This document shows positions 41,936 to 50,946 of a stretch of 64,000 bases of DNA, piece after piece. The notes under the pieces are model-generated. The model saw only the letters and a program-made list of their open reading frames with translations, was not told where the DNA came from and did not search any database. The translations under genes and the position numbers were made by a program. Location of the stretch: the NCBI RefSeq assembly GCF_017744695.1, contig NZ_JAGIAS010000002.1, positions 992,001 to 1,056,000 on the forward strand, read 5' to 3'. Numbering within the stretch: the stretch's first letter is position 1; every line of letters starts with the position of its first letter. The DNA is from Dyadobacter sp. Lineage in GTDB: Bacteria > Bacteroidota > Bacteroidia > Cytophagales > Spirosomataceae.

Positions 41936-44830
41936 TTACTTGATGATGTCCCAACGCAGCCCGGCTTGTCCTTTGCGGCCGTACCATTCCGTGGAGGTAG
42001 TCCGGCGGCGGTCGCCTATATACATTTTGACAGGCGAATCGCTCAGGTTGTTAAGCTCCACGAATGCCCGCAGGCGCTTGTTGATCGTATAGGTGGCCGA
42101 AGCGTCGATGGTGAAATTGGCGTCGGTCCAGATGTAATAGTCAGGCCCGAGCTGCTGGTTGATGGTTTCGACAGACGCCCCGCGGTAGTTCCCGGCGAGC
42201 CGTATCATCACATTGTTCTTTTCGTAGAACAGGATGGCATTAAACAGGTTTTTCGACTGGTTCGGTAACTGGGTACGGTCCGTGCTGACATTCCCTTCCA
42301 CCCCCCGCGGCACCTTTACGCGGCTGTCGATGAATGTGTAGTTGACCTCCACCCCGAATCCCGACCAGAAACCGGGCAGGAAATCCAGCCTTCTGTTAAT
42401 GCCCGCCTCGAAACCCAGTAGTGACGCATTTTGAAGGTTTTTGGCCTGCGTCACCAGGTAATCGTTCCCGTCGATCTTCTGCATTCCCATATTGGAGAAC
42501 ACCACGTCCTCGATCCGCTTATGGAAAACCCCGCCGGAAAGAAGGCCGATATTCCGGAAGTAATGCTCGCCCATCAAATCGAAATTATTTGAAAATGTAG
42601 GTCTCAAATCGGGATTACCCTGGCTGATGGTCATCGGCGTTTTGGTATTGTCGATGGAAGTGCCCGGCGTCATATCGCCGAAGTTCGGGCGGATGAAAGT
42701 CCTGGTATAAGCCGCACGCACATTGGTTTGGGCATTCACCGCATATTTGAAGTGCAGCATCGGCAGCAGCGCATTATAACGGTTCACCACGTTGGTAGGC
42801 GTGATCACGGTCGTGGCCGGCGTGCCGGCAATAGTAGCTGCCGAGCCCTCGAGGTCCATGTAGGTGTACTCGTTGCGCACGCCACCCACGACGCGAAGCC
42901 GGTCGCTGAGCTGGTATTCGGCCATCACATAAGCCGCAGCCACTTGCTCGGAGCCTTCGTAGAGTGCCGTCGGGTTGGTTTTCGGCGTCACTTCGACGAA
43001 CCCGTTTTTCGAAAGCGATTCCGTACGGTACAGGTTAAACAACTGGTCCTTCGTCAGCGGGTCCATCAGATATTGGTTATGGCTGCCGGGCATTTGGCCA
43101 AAGAATTCAGTTCCGCGTGCCGGTTTAGCCGTTTGCAAACCGGCCAGGGACAGCATCGCCGGGGCGTTGGGCACACCAAGCGCCGCTCCTGGCATGAACA
43201 CAATGCTCGAACCATAGGTGCTTTCCCGGTATTTGTGCCGGTACTTCGCGCCGAATTTGAGTTTGATCGTTTTCGAAACTTCCGTTTGCACATTCAGCTG
43301 GGCATTCCGGTCGTGCTCGCTGTTATCGAGCTGCGCGATGACCAGTTGCTGGAGCAGCAATTTTTGCGGGTCCATCGTTTCAGAGGCATTGGCTAACCCG
43401 GCATCGAAATGCATCGGGTCGCCTCCTGAGCCGTCGGGTGAATCGAAGCCCCAGTAGCGTTTGCCATCCGACGAAAGGTTCTTGAACCCGCCCGTGATTT
43501 TCTGCCGGAAAGTCGCGATCGGTAAGCCTTTGGTCCCGTAGGTAGGCGGGGTTTCTAGGAAGTATTTTGAAGTATAATCACTTACCGACCAATCCAGTTT
43601 AAGCCTGGCCGAAAGCTGGTGGTCCCCGCCGATTTCGCCGCCCCGAATAGCGGTCTGGTAATGCGAATAGCGGTAATTGTACTGATAACGGCTGTTAGAA
43701 TAGTCAATGTAGGATTCCGATACCGGACGGATATCATTGAATTTATTCAACATCCCCCTGAAAAACAGCTTATTGGCACCATTCAGTTTATATTCCATGC
43801 CTAAGCTCAAACCCATGGTCTGGCGTTTCCCCATATACCGTTTGAACATCACCGAATTGATGGATTTCTTCTGTACAGGATCGGCCAGGCTCGTATTATA
43901 GCTTACATCAAAGGCATCGGCGCCCCATTGGCGGTCCCAGATCGCGCCGGCCACCACCACGCCCAGCTTGTCCTTAAAAAACCGGTCGCCATAGATCAGC
44001 GACGCATTGTAAGTGCCGTTTTTTGAAAACGAATTGTAGCCTCCCGCCAGGCTTGCATTGAGCTGCCGGTAAGCCGGGGCCGTTCTCGTGATGAAATTAA
44101 TAGCGCCCCCGATGGCGTCTCCCTCCATATCGGGCGTGACAGCTTTTGCCACCTGCACGTACTGGATCATTTCCGAAGGGACGGCGTCCAGTACCGACGA
44201 CCGGTTCCCGAGTACATTCGAACTTGGCAGCCGGCTCCCGTTGAAAAGTGTGGATGTCCACGCGAAAGGCGTGCCGCGAACCGTGGCCTGATCGGCCTCG
44301 CCGTGGTACCTGGCCACCGCGACGCCCTGCATGCGCTGTACCGCCTCGGCAATATTGCGGTCGGGCAGTTTCCCGATGGCGTCCGAGGCCATCACATCGA
44401 TGATTGCATTCGCGTTCCTTTTTATGCTCATCGCCTTGATCTGAGATGGCGCCATGCTGCCTGTCACGAGCACTTCGCCGAGTGTATTCTGCTCGTCGGG
44501 CCGCAGTTCGATATTACCAAGGTCAGTAATGCCTTTGCCAATGGTAATGTCGATTTCCTTTCTGCCGTAGCCCACATAAGAAATGACCAGCCGCGAGCTT
44601 CCCTCCCGGGCCGCATTCAGGGTAAACGAGCCATCGATTTCCGTGGAGGCAAACAGTTGGTGGGACGGCATCCCGACCGTCGCGCCGGGAAGGCTGCCTT
44701 CCTTGCTGATCACCACGCCTTTGATCGTCTGCGCATGCAGGCCGAATGAGAGCATTACCAGCACCGCCGATAGCCGCAGGTATTTGAAGTGTTTTCCGGT
44801 GAGGGGGCCGTTTTTTGTAAAAGTGTACAT
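41936..44830 (-). CDS. TonB-dependent outer-membrane receptor
   Basis: A 964-aa receptor: signal peptide, carboxypeptidase-like domain (QTIKGVVISKEGSLPGATVG, about 34-110), TonB-box region LGEVLVTGSM, plug (IIDVMASDAIGKLPDRNIAEAVQRMQGVAV split as two blocks), and a barrel ending KGQAGLRWDIIK. The plug motifs resemble the TIGR01782 subfamily of TonB receptors rather than SusC. It is co-oriented with the tyrosine phosphatase gene (27 bp gap) and divergent from the membrane AraC regulator. The group could import a phosphorylated compound, the phosphatase removing its phosphate and the regulator sensing it. No SusD partner is present. Confidence 0.9.
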   Translation of the reverse strand: MYTFTKNGPLTGKHFKYLRLSAVLVMLSFGLHAQTIKGVVISKEGSLPGATVGMPSHQLFASTEIDGSFTLNAAREGSSRLVISYVGYGRKEIDITIGKGITDLGNIELRPDEQNTLGEVLVTGSMAPSQIKAMSIKRNANAIIDVMASDAIGKLPDRNIAEAVQRMQGVAVARYHGEADQATVRGTPFAWTSTLFNGSRLPSSNVLGNRSSVLDAVPSEMIQYVQVAKAVTPDMEGDAIGGAINFITRTAPAYRQLNASLAGGYNSFSKNGTYNASLIYGDRFFKDKLGVVVAGAIWDRQWGADAFDVSYNTSLADPVQKKSINSVMFKRYMGKRQTMGLSLGMEYKLNGANKLFFRGMLNKFNDIRPVSESYIDYSNSRYQYNYRYSHYQTAIRGGEIGGDHQLSARLKLDWSVSDYTSKYFLETPPTYGTKGLPIATFRQKITGGFKNLSSDGKRYWGFDSPDGSGGDPMHFDAGLANASETMDPQKLLLQQLVIAQLDNSEHDRNAQLNVQTEVSKTIKLKFGAKYRHKYRESTYGSSIVFMPGAALGVPNAPAMLSLAGLQTAKPARGTEFFGQMPGSHNQYLMDPLTKDQLFNLYRTESLSKNGFVEVTPKTNPTALYEGSEQVAAAYVMAEYQLSDRLRVVGGVRNEYTYMDLEGSAATIAGTPATTVITPTNVVNRYNALLPMLHFKYAVNAQTNVRAAYTRTFIRPNFGDMTPGTSIDNTKTPMTISQGNPDLRPTFSNNFDLMGEHYFRNIGLLSGGVFHKRIEDVVFSNMGMQKIDGNDYLVTQAKNLQNASLLGFEAGINRRLDFLPGFWSGFGVEVNYTFIDSRVKVPRGVEGNVSTDRTQLPNQSKNLFNAILFYEKNNVMIRLAGNYRGASVETINQQLGPDYYIWTDANFTIDASATYTINKRLRAFVELNNLSDSPVKMYIGDRRRTTSTEWYGRKGQAGLRWDIIK

Positions 44831-45083
44831 CGTTGTCCGAAATTGTTTCCGGCAAAGGTGCGGGAGCGCCTACCCGGCTTCAACCCACGCCAACAACTGG
44901 TACGGAGCAACGTCCCACTCGTTGGGCTGATACCAGCATCACACTGGATAACAACCAGTTGTCCGACTATTAATAAATCATTAAGAAACAAAATGGAGCA
45001 GCCCGGAAACTGATGACAAGCGGTTCGTTAACACCCAGGTAACATTCGGCATGTACCTTTGCAGGTGAGCAACTATCCCATAC
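44831..45083. promoter_or_regulatory. Divergent promoter region, TonB receptor / AraC regulator
   Basis: Minus side: CACCTTTG (44853-44860, minus strand) is one mismatch from TAnnTTTG, 22 bp upstream of the receptor ATG. Plus side: TACCTTTG (45054-45061) is an exact match, 22 bp upstream of the AraC ATG. Between them, ACAACTGGT (44893-44901) and ACCAGTTGT (44954-44962) are perfect 9-bp inverted repeats, a candidate operator for the AraC protein or a loop-forming pair. Confidence 0.5.
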
Positions 45084-46229
45084 ATGCATCACATTATCGC
45101 AATCGGCATCTTTCAGGCGGTGGTCGCCGCGGGTATGCTATGGAAAGGCAAAGTGCGGACGAGCGCCGACACGCTGCTGATCATGTTTATCGCATGTATC
45201 GCCTGCCATCTTTCGATCAAATTTGTGATTTACAACTTTGTGAGCGACGAGCAGGTAAGGCAGCAGATGAATACGTTTATCGGCTTCTGCTACGGGCCAC
45301 TCGTGTACCTGTATGCGCGCAAAGTAAGTGACGACACCTTCGTGCCCGCCACGCGCTGGTATGTGTTCCTCCCCTTCATCACGGGCGCAATCGCCTATTT
45401 TACCATCGCTGGAGTTATCCTGTTTTCGGGTACATCGGGGTACAAGCTGCTCAAATGGTATAACCTGGGTAGTTACGCCTGCATATTGGCGTCCGACATC
45501 GGCTACGCGACGCTCGCCCTGCGGCTCCGGAACAGCTTTGAAGCAAGCAAAGTCGTGGAGAAACGTATTGTATCGATTATTGCATGGTGCTTTCTGGGAA
45601 TGGTCCTGATTTCCGCGCCGGTCTATTTTGCCAACACATTCTTTCACGCCGACCTGATGATCCCCGTCCGGATCGTTACTTACACTGCATTGAGCGGAAT
45701 CTGCGTCCTGATTGTGTATTACAAATATGTGGCGGGTGCAGCGTCGGCTGTTACGGTTTTTTCCGAACAGATCACCACAGGTACGACCGCACCGCCGCAG
45801 TTGCTGCAAAACGAAACGACGGAAGCGGCATTGTCCAAAAAAGCAGTGTTACCGGCGGAAAAACAGGAGGAAATCTGGGCCTCGCTGGAAGAGCAAATGC
45901 ACCGGCACCACTTTTTCACCGATTGCGACCTGAGCCTCGACAAGCTGGCCAGCCTGACGGGCATTAACAAATACCACCTCTCGGAGACCTTGAATGGTTT
46001 GGCCGGAAAATCTTTCTACCAATACATCAACGAGTATCGCGTCGCCTACGCATTGAAACAGATCGAATCGCTGTCGTCGGCCCGGCCGGAAGAGGTCAAC
46101 TTCCTCTCGCTCGCCTACAAATCCGGGTTCAAGGCCAAATCCTCCTTCAATCGTTATTTCAAGGAAATCACCGGTTTTACGCCCTCCGAACATCTTAAAA
46201 TGCTCCGCCAGCCGAAAATCGCAGTGTAA
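45084..46229 (+). CDS. Membrane-anchored AraC-family regulator
   Basis: A 381-aa protein whose N-terminal two thirds contain about seven hydrophobic segments (MHHIIAIGIFQAVVAAGMLW, then LIMFIACIACHL, YVFLPFITGAIAYF and so on), followed by a linker and a C-terminal AraC helix-turn-helix domain (LDKLASLTGINKYHLSETLN and LSLAYKSGFKAKSSFNRYFK). Such 7TM-AraC proteins are thought to sense a periplasmic or membrane signal and to control neighbouring genes directly. It is divergent from the TonB receptor and shares its regulatory region. Confidence 0.88.
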   Translation: MHHIIAIGIFQAVVAAGMLWKGKVRTSADTLLIMFIACIACHLSIKFVIYNFVSDEQVRQQMNTFIGFCYGPLVYLYARKVSDDTFVPATRWYVFLPFITGAIAYFTIAGVILFSGTSGYKLLKWYNLGSYACILASDIGYATLALRLRNSFEASKVVEKRIVSIIAWCFLGMVLISAPVYFANTFFHADLMIPVRIVTYTALSGICVLIVYYKYVAGAASAVTVFSEQITTGTTAPPQLLQNETTEAALSKKAVLPAEKQEEIWASLEEQMHRHHFFTDCDLSLDKLASLTGINKYHLSETLNGLAGKSFYQYINEYRVAYALKQIESLSSARPEEVNFLSLAYKSGFKAKSSFNRYFKEITGFTPSEHLKMLRQPKIAV

Positions 46230-46334
46230 GGCCTTGTAAAAAAGACTACGCAAAGTTTGTTTTTATATTAAATTAAATTATATATTTGATCAACAAGGTT
46301 AACCACTCTTTTCAACCACTAACCAACCTGACCA

Positions 46335-46901
46335 ATGGCAGCAATTGAAGTATCCGGCAATGCCCGCAGCGCGGGTGCCGGCCGAATGAGAAGCCGGATT
46401 TCGACCCGCGTCGATATGACACCCATGGTAGATCTCGGCTTTTTGCTGATCACGTTCTTCATGCTCGCGACCACCATGAGCAAGCCTACATCGATGTCGG
46501 TCTTCTTTCCCGAAAAAAACACCGTCGTCGACACCGAGCCCATCCGTGCATCCGGAGTTTTGACCCTTTTCCTGGGCAATCACGATGCAGTTTATTACCT
46601 CGACGGCATTGCCGCAACGGATGAGCGAGCTGCCTTGTCACTCAAAACCACTCGTCCCGGCTTCGACCTCAGGAATGTGATCTTCGCCGCGAAAAAACGT
46701 GTCGCCGCCTTGCCTCGCGAAGGAAACGATGAACGTTCGCTGATTGTGGTAATCAAACCAACCGCTGTTTCGCGCTATAAAAACATGGTCGATGCTATGG
46801 ATGAGATGGCCATTACGAAAACGCAACGATATGCATTGGTCGATCAGCTTACCGAAGCCGAAACCAAACTGCTGGGCGACAGGATTGCAGAAAAGAAATA
46901 G
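46335..46901 (+). CDS. Orphan ExbD/TolR-family biopolymer transport protein
   Basis: A 188-aa inner-membrane protein. The single membrane helix is residues 33-52 (DLGFLLITFFMLATTM), preceded by the conserved TPMVD with Asp33 in the position of the proton-coupling Asp of ExbD. A periplasmic domain follows. No ExbB or TonB gene is next to it, so it would have to join an ExbB encoded elsewhere, or have its own role. It follows the AraC gene by about 105 bp in the same direction. Confidence 0.85.
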   Translation: MAAIEVSGNARSAGAGRMRSRISTRVDMTPMVDLGFLLITFFMLATTMSKPTSMSVFFPEKNTVVDTEPIRASGVLTLFLGNHDAVYYLDGIAATDERAALSLKTTRPGFDLRNVIFAAKKRVAALPREGNDERSLIVVIKPTAVSRYKNMVDAMDEMAITKTQRYALVDQLTEAETKLLGDRIAEKK

Positions 46902-46943
46902 CACGTTTACAACCCTCTCTAACCGGAGCCGATCGCCCTCCTA

Positions 46944-48140
46944 TTAAGTAACTTGCGACTTTCGTTCCGTCATGGCATACCATTGCAGGACCGCAAAAGC
47001 AGCGATCAACAATGGAGCGGCGATCAGGTTCACGACATTCCATCCCCAATGGTCGAGGGCGGCCCCAGCCATGAAAGACGACAAAGTGGCCACTGCGTAT
47101 ACCAGGAAGTCATGAAACGCCTGGCTTCTGGCCCGGTCGCCATTCGCGTAGGATTTTGTCAGCAGCGCGGTGCCCCCGATGAACATGAAATTCCAGCCTA
47201 TGCCGAGGAAGATCAGCCCGGTGGTAAAATGAAAAATGGCGGTTCCCGATAAGGCCAGCGACAAATGCAGCAGAAATATGAAAATACCGCAGGAAATAAC
47301 CCGCACTGCACCAAAACGCTGGATGAGATTACCGGTGAAAAAAGAAGGCACGAACATGCCCAGCACGTGCCATTGAATAACCAGCGACGAATCGTCTGCG
47401 TTATACCCGCATAATTTCATGGTAATGGGCGTGGCGGTCATTACCATCACCATCACGGCAGACCCCACTGCGGAAGAAGTAATGGCACCGATGAATGCAG
47501 GCCGTTTCAGTATCTCCGAAAGCGGACGTCCGTCGTGTGCAGGCTCCTGAATAGCGGCTTCATGCGTATCGTGCCGGATACGGGAGACTGCCGCCAAAGC
47601 GCAAACCGACAAGGCCATGATCGATATGTAGGAATACAGAAATGGTATGTCACCAATATCCCTGGTAAGCCGCGCAATGGACGGCCCGGCAACGGCGGCA
47701 AACACACCGCCCGAAACAACCCACGAAATGGCTTTGCTCCTGTCGGCCTCCGGCACAGACTCCGCCGCCGCAAACCGGTAATACTGCGAAAAGCCCTGGT
47801 ATGCCCCGACAAACATATTGCCGATGATGAACAGCCGGAAATCGACCAGGTAGATACCCAGCGAGGTCAATGCACCTGCCAAAAACCCCAGCCCGATCCC
47901 GACCATAAAGCCACGCTTTCGTCCGTATTTTTTCATCAACATCGACGCGGGAATCAGCGCGGAGGCCGTGCCGATGCTAACCACCGCGACGGGCAACGTC
48001 GCCAGGGCTTTGTCTGCGGCCAGGTTGTACCCGACAAGCCCGGATAATGCCGCGACCAGTATTCCCGCCGTTTGAAAAAAGGCCTGGCCAGCCACCAGCG
48101 GGAACACATTTGCCAGAAAACGGCCTTTGGGATTAGTCAT
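46944..48140 (-). CDS. MFS transporter
   Basis: A 398-aa polytopic protein with about 12 hydrophobic segments. LMKKYGRKRGFMVGIGLG carries the loop between helices 2 and 3. Overall resemblance is to the sugar- or drug-exporting MFS groups of Bacteroidota; no subfamily motif lets me choose a substrate. It is convergent with the exbD-like gene and divergent from the unknown gene at 48288, with a 147-bp gap. Confidence 0.82.
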   Translation of the reverse strand: MTNPKGRFLANVFPLVAGQAFFQTAGILVAALSGLVGYNLAADKALATLPVAVVSIGTASALIPASMLMKKYGRKRGFMVGIGLGFLAGALTSLGIYLVDFRLFIIGNMFVGAYQGFSQYYRFAAAESVPEADRSKAISWVVSGGVFAAVAGPSIARLTRDIGDIPFLYSYISIMALSVCALAAVSRIRHDTHEAAIQEPAHDGRPLSEILKRPAFIGAITSSAVGSAVMVMVMTATPITMKLCGYNADDSSLVIQWHVLGMFVPSFFTGNLIQRFGAVRVISCGIFIFLLHLSLALSGTAIFHFTTGLIFLGIGWNFMFIGGTALLTKSYANGDRARSQAFHDFLVYAVATLSSFMAGAALDHWGWNVVNLIAAPLLIAAFAVLQWYAMTERKSQVT

Positions 48141-48287
48141 ATCGGAATATCGTGATTTTGTCGCCTTTCGAAGCGAAACCTTCGCAATATTATCGTAATG
48201 GCGGATACCTCCGCACCTTTCACTAGGTTATTTCGCTCCGCCTCTGCCGTTTTGCTATTTTTAATCCCACAAGGAAAACAATCCGTT

Positions 48288-49451
48288 ATGCATATACCTT
48301 CCCCGGACGAAGTACGGGCCATCGCGGCGATCTCCGATGCCACGATCCGCAACTTACGCATTACGCAGTGCTATTGCGAACTTTCAACGGCGTTCGTTAG
48401 CCGCACCGGTCTGGTTGCCAACTGGTGTACATTCGCTACATGGGCCTCGAAGCAGGCTGGGCAGAGCATCCGCCGCGAAGACCTGCTGCGGAGCCTGGAA
48501 GCCAGGCTGAACCTCGGCCAAATCGAGGAATTGAAACTGATCTGGCGCATTGCAAGGGAACTGGGGATCGACGGTGCTTTGCAACAAAAACTGCCCGGCA
48601 TTATCCATAATACCTGGCTGGCGGGCATCATCGATGCGACGAGCGAAGCCGTTGCCCAGGGTAACCGCAAGGTTTTCGAGGAGATCGGCTGGGAATTTGC
48701 ACGGTTCTTTGATGCCGGGTTCGGAGATAATGCATTTGACCAGCAGCGGTTAAATGCATTCTGTGCCGCATTGCGCCCAGGTAACCCTCCCGACGGCCAG
48801 CAATATCTCAAACAGGCGTTTACCCACTACCATCAGGCATTTTTTGAAGAAGACGCGCAGTTGCGGACGGAATTGCAGCTGCTCGCCAATCTTGAAATCG
48901 GGTTCCATGAACAGACGCGACTGCAACCGGAAATTGCCGCGTCGCTGAATGCGGCGTTTACCATAGACAAGGAGCTTGTCCGGAAGAAAATCATAGATGC
49001 CTTTTTCCCACCCGACAGCAGGATGGCGCGCATCCGGCTCGCCTATCTGAAAATCACTGGCAAAACGTCCCGGCTGGATGTCGCTATCGACCTATTGATG
49101 ACGCGCTTGCAAAGCATTGTCAGGGAACAACTCACCGCGCACCTCATGACATTGACAATTCCACCGGACCTGCACCTCTCGCTCGGAAAGGATTTGAACA
49201 AGTCCTACCCGGCCGCATTGTTGCACCTGTCGTGTACGGACCTGACCGCGTTGCTTTCGAAAATAGATCCCACCCCCGACAGCCTGGCTCAAAGCGGCGC
49301 GATCGACTGGGCCGATTTGCCGGACCGCATGCATTTTATCGCCGAACTGTTCCGCTGTTACCACCTCGATCCGGCGCTTTATACCGACGCATTTACACCG
49401 CAGCAAATCCAGTCGATGAAGGCGGGAAAATTACCCGAAGGGAGGCTTTGA
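48288..49451 (+). CDS. Hypothetical cytosolic protein (387 aa)
   Basis: I do not recognise a named family, but the opening block (RNLRITQCYCELSTAF, then NWCTFATWASKQAGQSI) looks like a conserved domain, since it combines rare residues in an ordered way. The protein is predicted helical, with leucine-rich stretches and no signal peptide or membrane helix. I take the ATG at 48288, which lies directly before the conserved block, rather than one 30 codons upstream. It is divergent from the MFS gene. Function cannot be inferred. Confidence 0.6.
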   Translation: MHIPSPDEVRAIAAISDATIRNLRITQCYCELSTAFVSRTGLVANWCTFATWASKQAGQSIRREDLLRSLEARLNLGQIEELKLIWRIARELGIDGALQQKLPGIIHNTWLAGIIDATSEAVAQGNRKVFEEIGWEFARFFDAGFGDNAFDQQRLNAFCAALRPGNPPDGQQYLKQAFTHYHQAFFEEDAQLRTELQLLANLEIGFHEQTRLQPEIAASLNAAFTIDKELVRKKIIDAFFPPDSRMARIRLAYLKITGKTSRLDVAIDLLMTRLQSIVREQLTAHLMTLTIPPDLHLSLGKDLNKSYPAALLHLSCTDLTALLSKIDPTPDSLAQSGAIDWADLPDRMHFIAELFRCYHLDPALYTDAFTPQQIQSMKAGKLPEGRL

Positions 49452-49551
49452 AACAGAACCTAATTGTAGGCTACACGCCGTCCGAACTATTAGTTAAAAA
49501 TTCATTTTCGGAATTAAGTCCAAAACAAATAGCACACGAATTTTTACAATA

Positions 49552-50235
49552 CTATTTTTTAAGTGGTATCAAAACGCCTAAATGTATGGAAACCCCTTTG
49601 TTGTATAAATCTGCATCGGACATTTTTCTTAGCCCATAATGGTATCTCGCCTCGGTAAATATTTTTCCAAATTGAAGGGGATAAGCCACTCCGGCGCCTC
49701 CTGTCAAACCAAAATCGAATGCCCGGTAACCATTGGGTTGTGTGAGATCATATTCTGTATAACTATCCTCCAACAATACTCCATTCTGATATTTCTGGGT
49801 AGTCGATTTTATTTTCTGCGGCCCTAAACGGAACCGGAATTCGGGGCCCAGCGACACAATACCTTCGAATTTGCCTATACGCGGTTTATATTGAAACAGC
49901 ACGGGCACTTCAACATAGCCCAACGAAATTTCCCCAAAAGTCCGGGTTCTCTGTCCGGCAGGGCCCGCAAGCCATACCCCGTCAAAATCAAATTTCGCGC
50001 CGCGCTGGGAAAACCCCGGTTCCACTTGCAGGCTGAAATACCGGTTAACCGGCATATTGAACAGCAATGCTGCGTTGACACCGGCTTTTGATTTATATTC
50101 AATGGGAGTAGGCACTCTCAAATTCGAGAAATTGACACCGCCGCGGAGACCAACACTTATTTGGGCAGCAACATCCAGGTGAAGAAATAAAAATAATGCC
50201 GCGAAAAGAATGGAGCATTGTATCGTTTTTTTCAT
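49552..50235 (-). CDS. Outer-membrane beta-barrel (porin-family) protein
   Basis: A 227-aa protein: signal peptide to about DVAAQ, then alternating beta strands beginning ISVGLRGGVNFSNL, typical of the PF13568 outer-membrane beta-barrel family, about 8 strands. FSLQVEPGFSQRG and ALLFNMPVNRY are recurrent family segments, and the protein ends with an amphipathic strand (VSIHLGVLIPLKK). Its role is unknown; such barrels serve as anchors or small pores. The 236-bp gap up to the TfoX gene is AT-rich. Confidence 0.85.
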   Translation of the reverse strand: MKKTIQCSILFAALFLFLHLDVAAQISVGLRGGVNFSNLRVPTPIEYKSKAGVNAALLFNMPVNRYFSLQVEPGFSQRGAKFDFDGVWLAGPAGQRTRTFGEISLGYVEVPVLFQYKPRIGKFEGIVSLGPEFRFRLGPQKIKSTTQKYQNGVLLEDSYTEYDLTQPNGYRAFDFGLTGGAGVAYPLQFGKIFTEARYHYGLRKMSDADLYNKGVSIHLGVLIPLKK

Positions 50236-50471
50236 GAACTAATGGAGATTTGTGAGTCAGTTTATCACAGAACGTGAATAAATAACTATTCCATATTCGC
50301 ATTAGCCAAAATTCTATTATCTATTTCAACAATAAGCTGCATTTTTAAAATAGAAATTACTCTCATTAACAAAAACACATTCTTGATCAATGACTTTGTA
50401 TTCGAATTTGGGCATTTTAAGTTTTGAAAAAATATAACTACCTTAAATAGCACCATTTCATCTTTCATATT

Positions 50472-50825
50472 ATGGCATTCAACGAAAAATTGAGCGATCG
50501 CATCCGGGAAGCGTTGTCAGGACAGGAAAACGTAATCGAGAAGCGGATGTTCGGAGGGGTTTGTTACATGGTCAACGACAAAATGTGTGTCGGGGTGATT
50601 GGAGAAGAAATGATGTGCCGGGTTGGCGAAGAGGCCTTCGACGCGGCCATCGAGCGTCCGGGATGCCGCGAAATGGATTTTGCCAGCAGGCCTATGAAGG
50701 GTTACGTGTACGTGAGCGACGAGGGCATGCGTACCCGTGAAGATTTTCAATATTGGATCAATCTTTGTCTTGCCCATAACCCGAAGGCCAACGCTTCGAA
50801 AAAGAAATCGGTGGCAAAAAAGTAA
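50472..50825 (+). CDS. TfoX/Sxy N-terminal-domain protein
   Basis: A 117-aa protein with KRMFGGVCYMVNDKMCVGV near residues 24-42 and FASRPMKGYVYV, the hallmarks of the TfoX/Sxy N-terminal domain, which is related to competence regulation in Proteobacteria. The C-terminal TfoX domain is missing, as usual for short Bacteroidota members, and the last 15 residues are lysine-rich. It probably has a regulatory or protein-binding role. Confidence 0.85.
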   Translation: MAFNEKLSDRIREALSGQENVIEKRMFGGVCYMVNDKMCVGVIGEEMMCRVGEEAFDAAIERPGCREMDFASRPMKGYVYVSDEGMRTREDFQYWINLCLAHNPKANASKKKSVAKK

Positions 50826-50946
50826 AAATATAGGGCCACACTGCGATAGCGAGCCCTTTTCAAGCAAATTTTACCAGCAAAAAACTTGCTTGAAACGCCA
50901 CAACACGAATATATTCGCCCGATTATTAAATAGTATTTTTTCGGGT

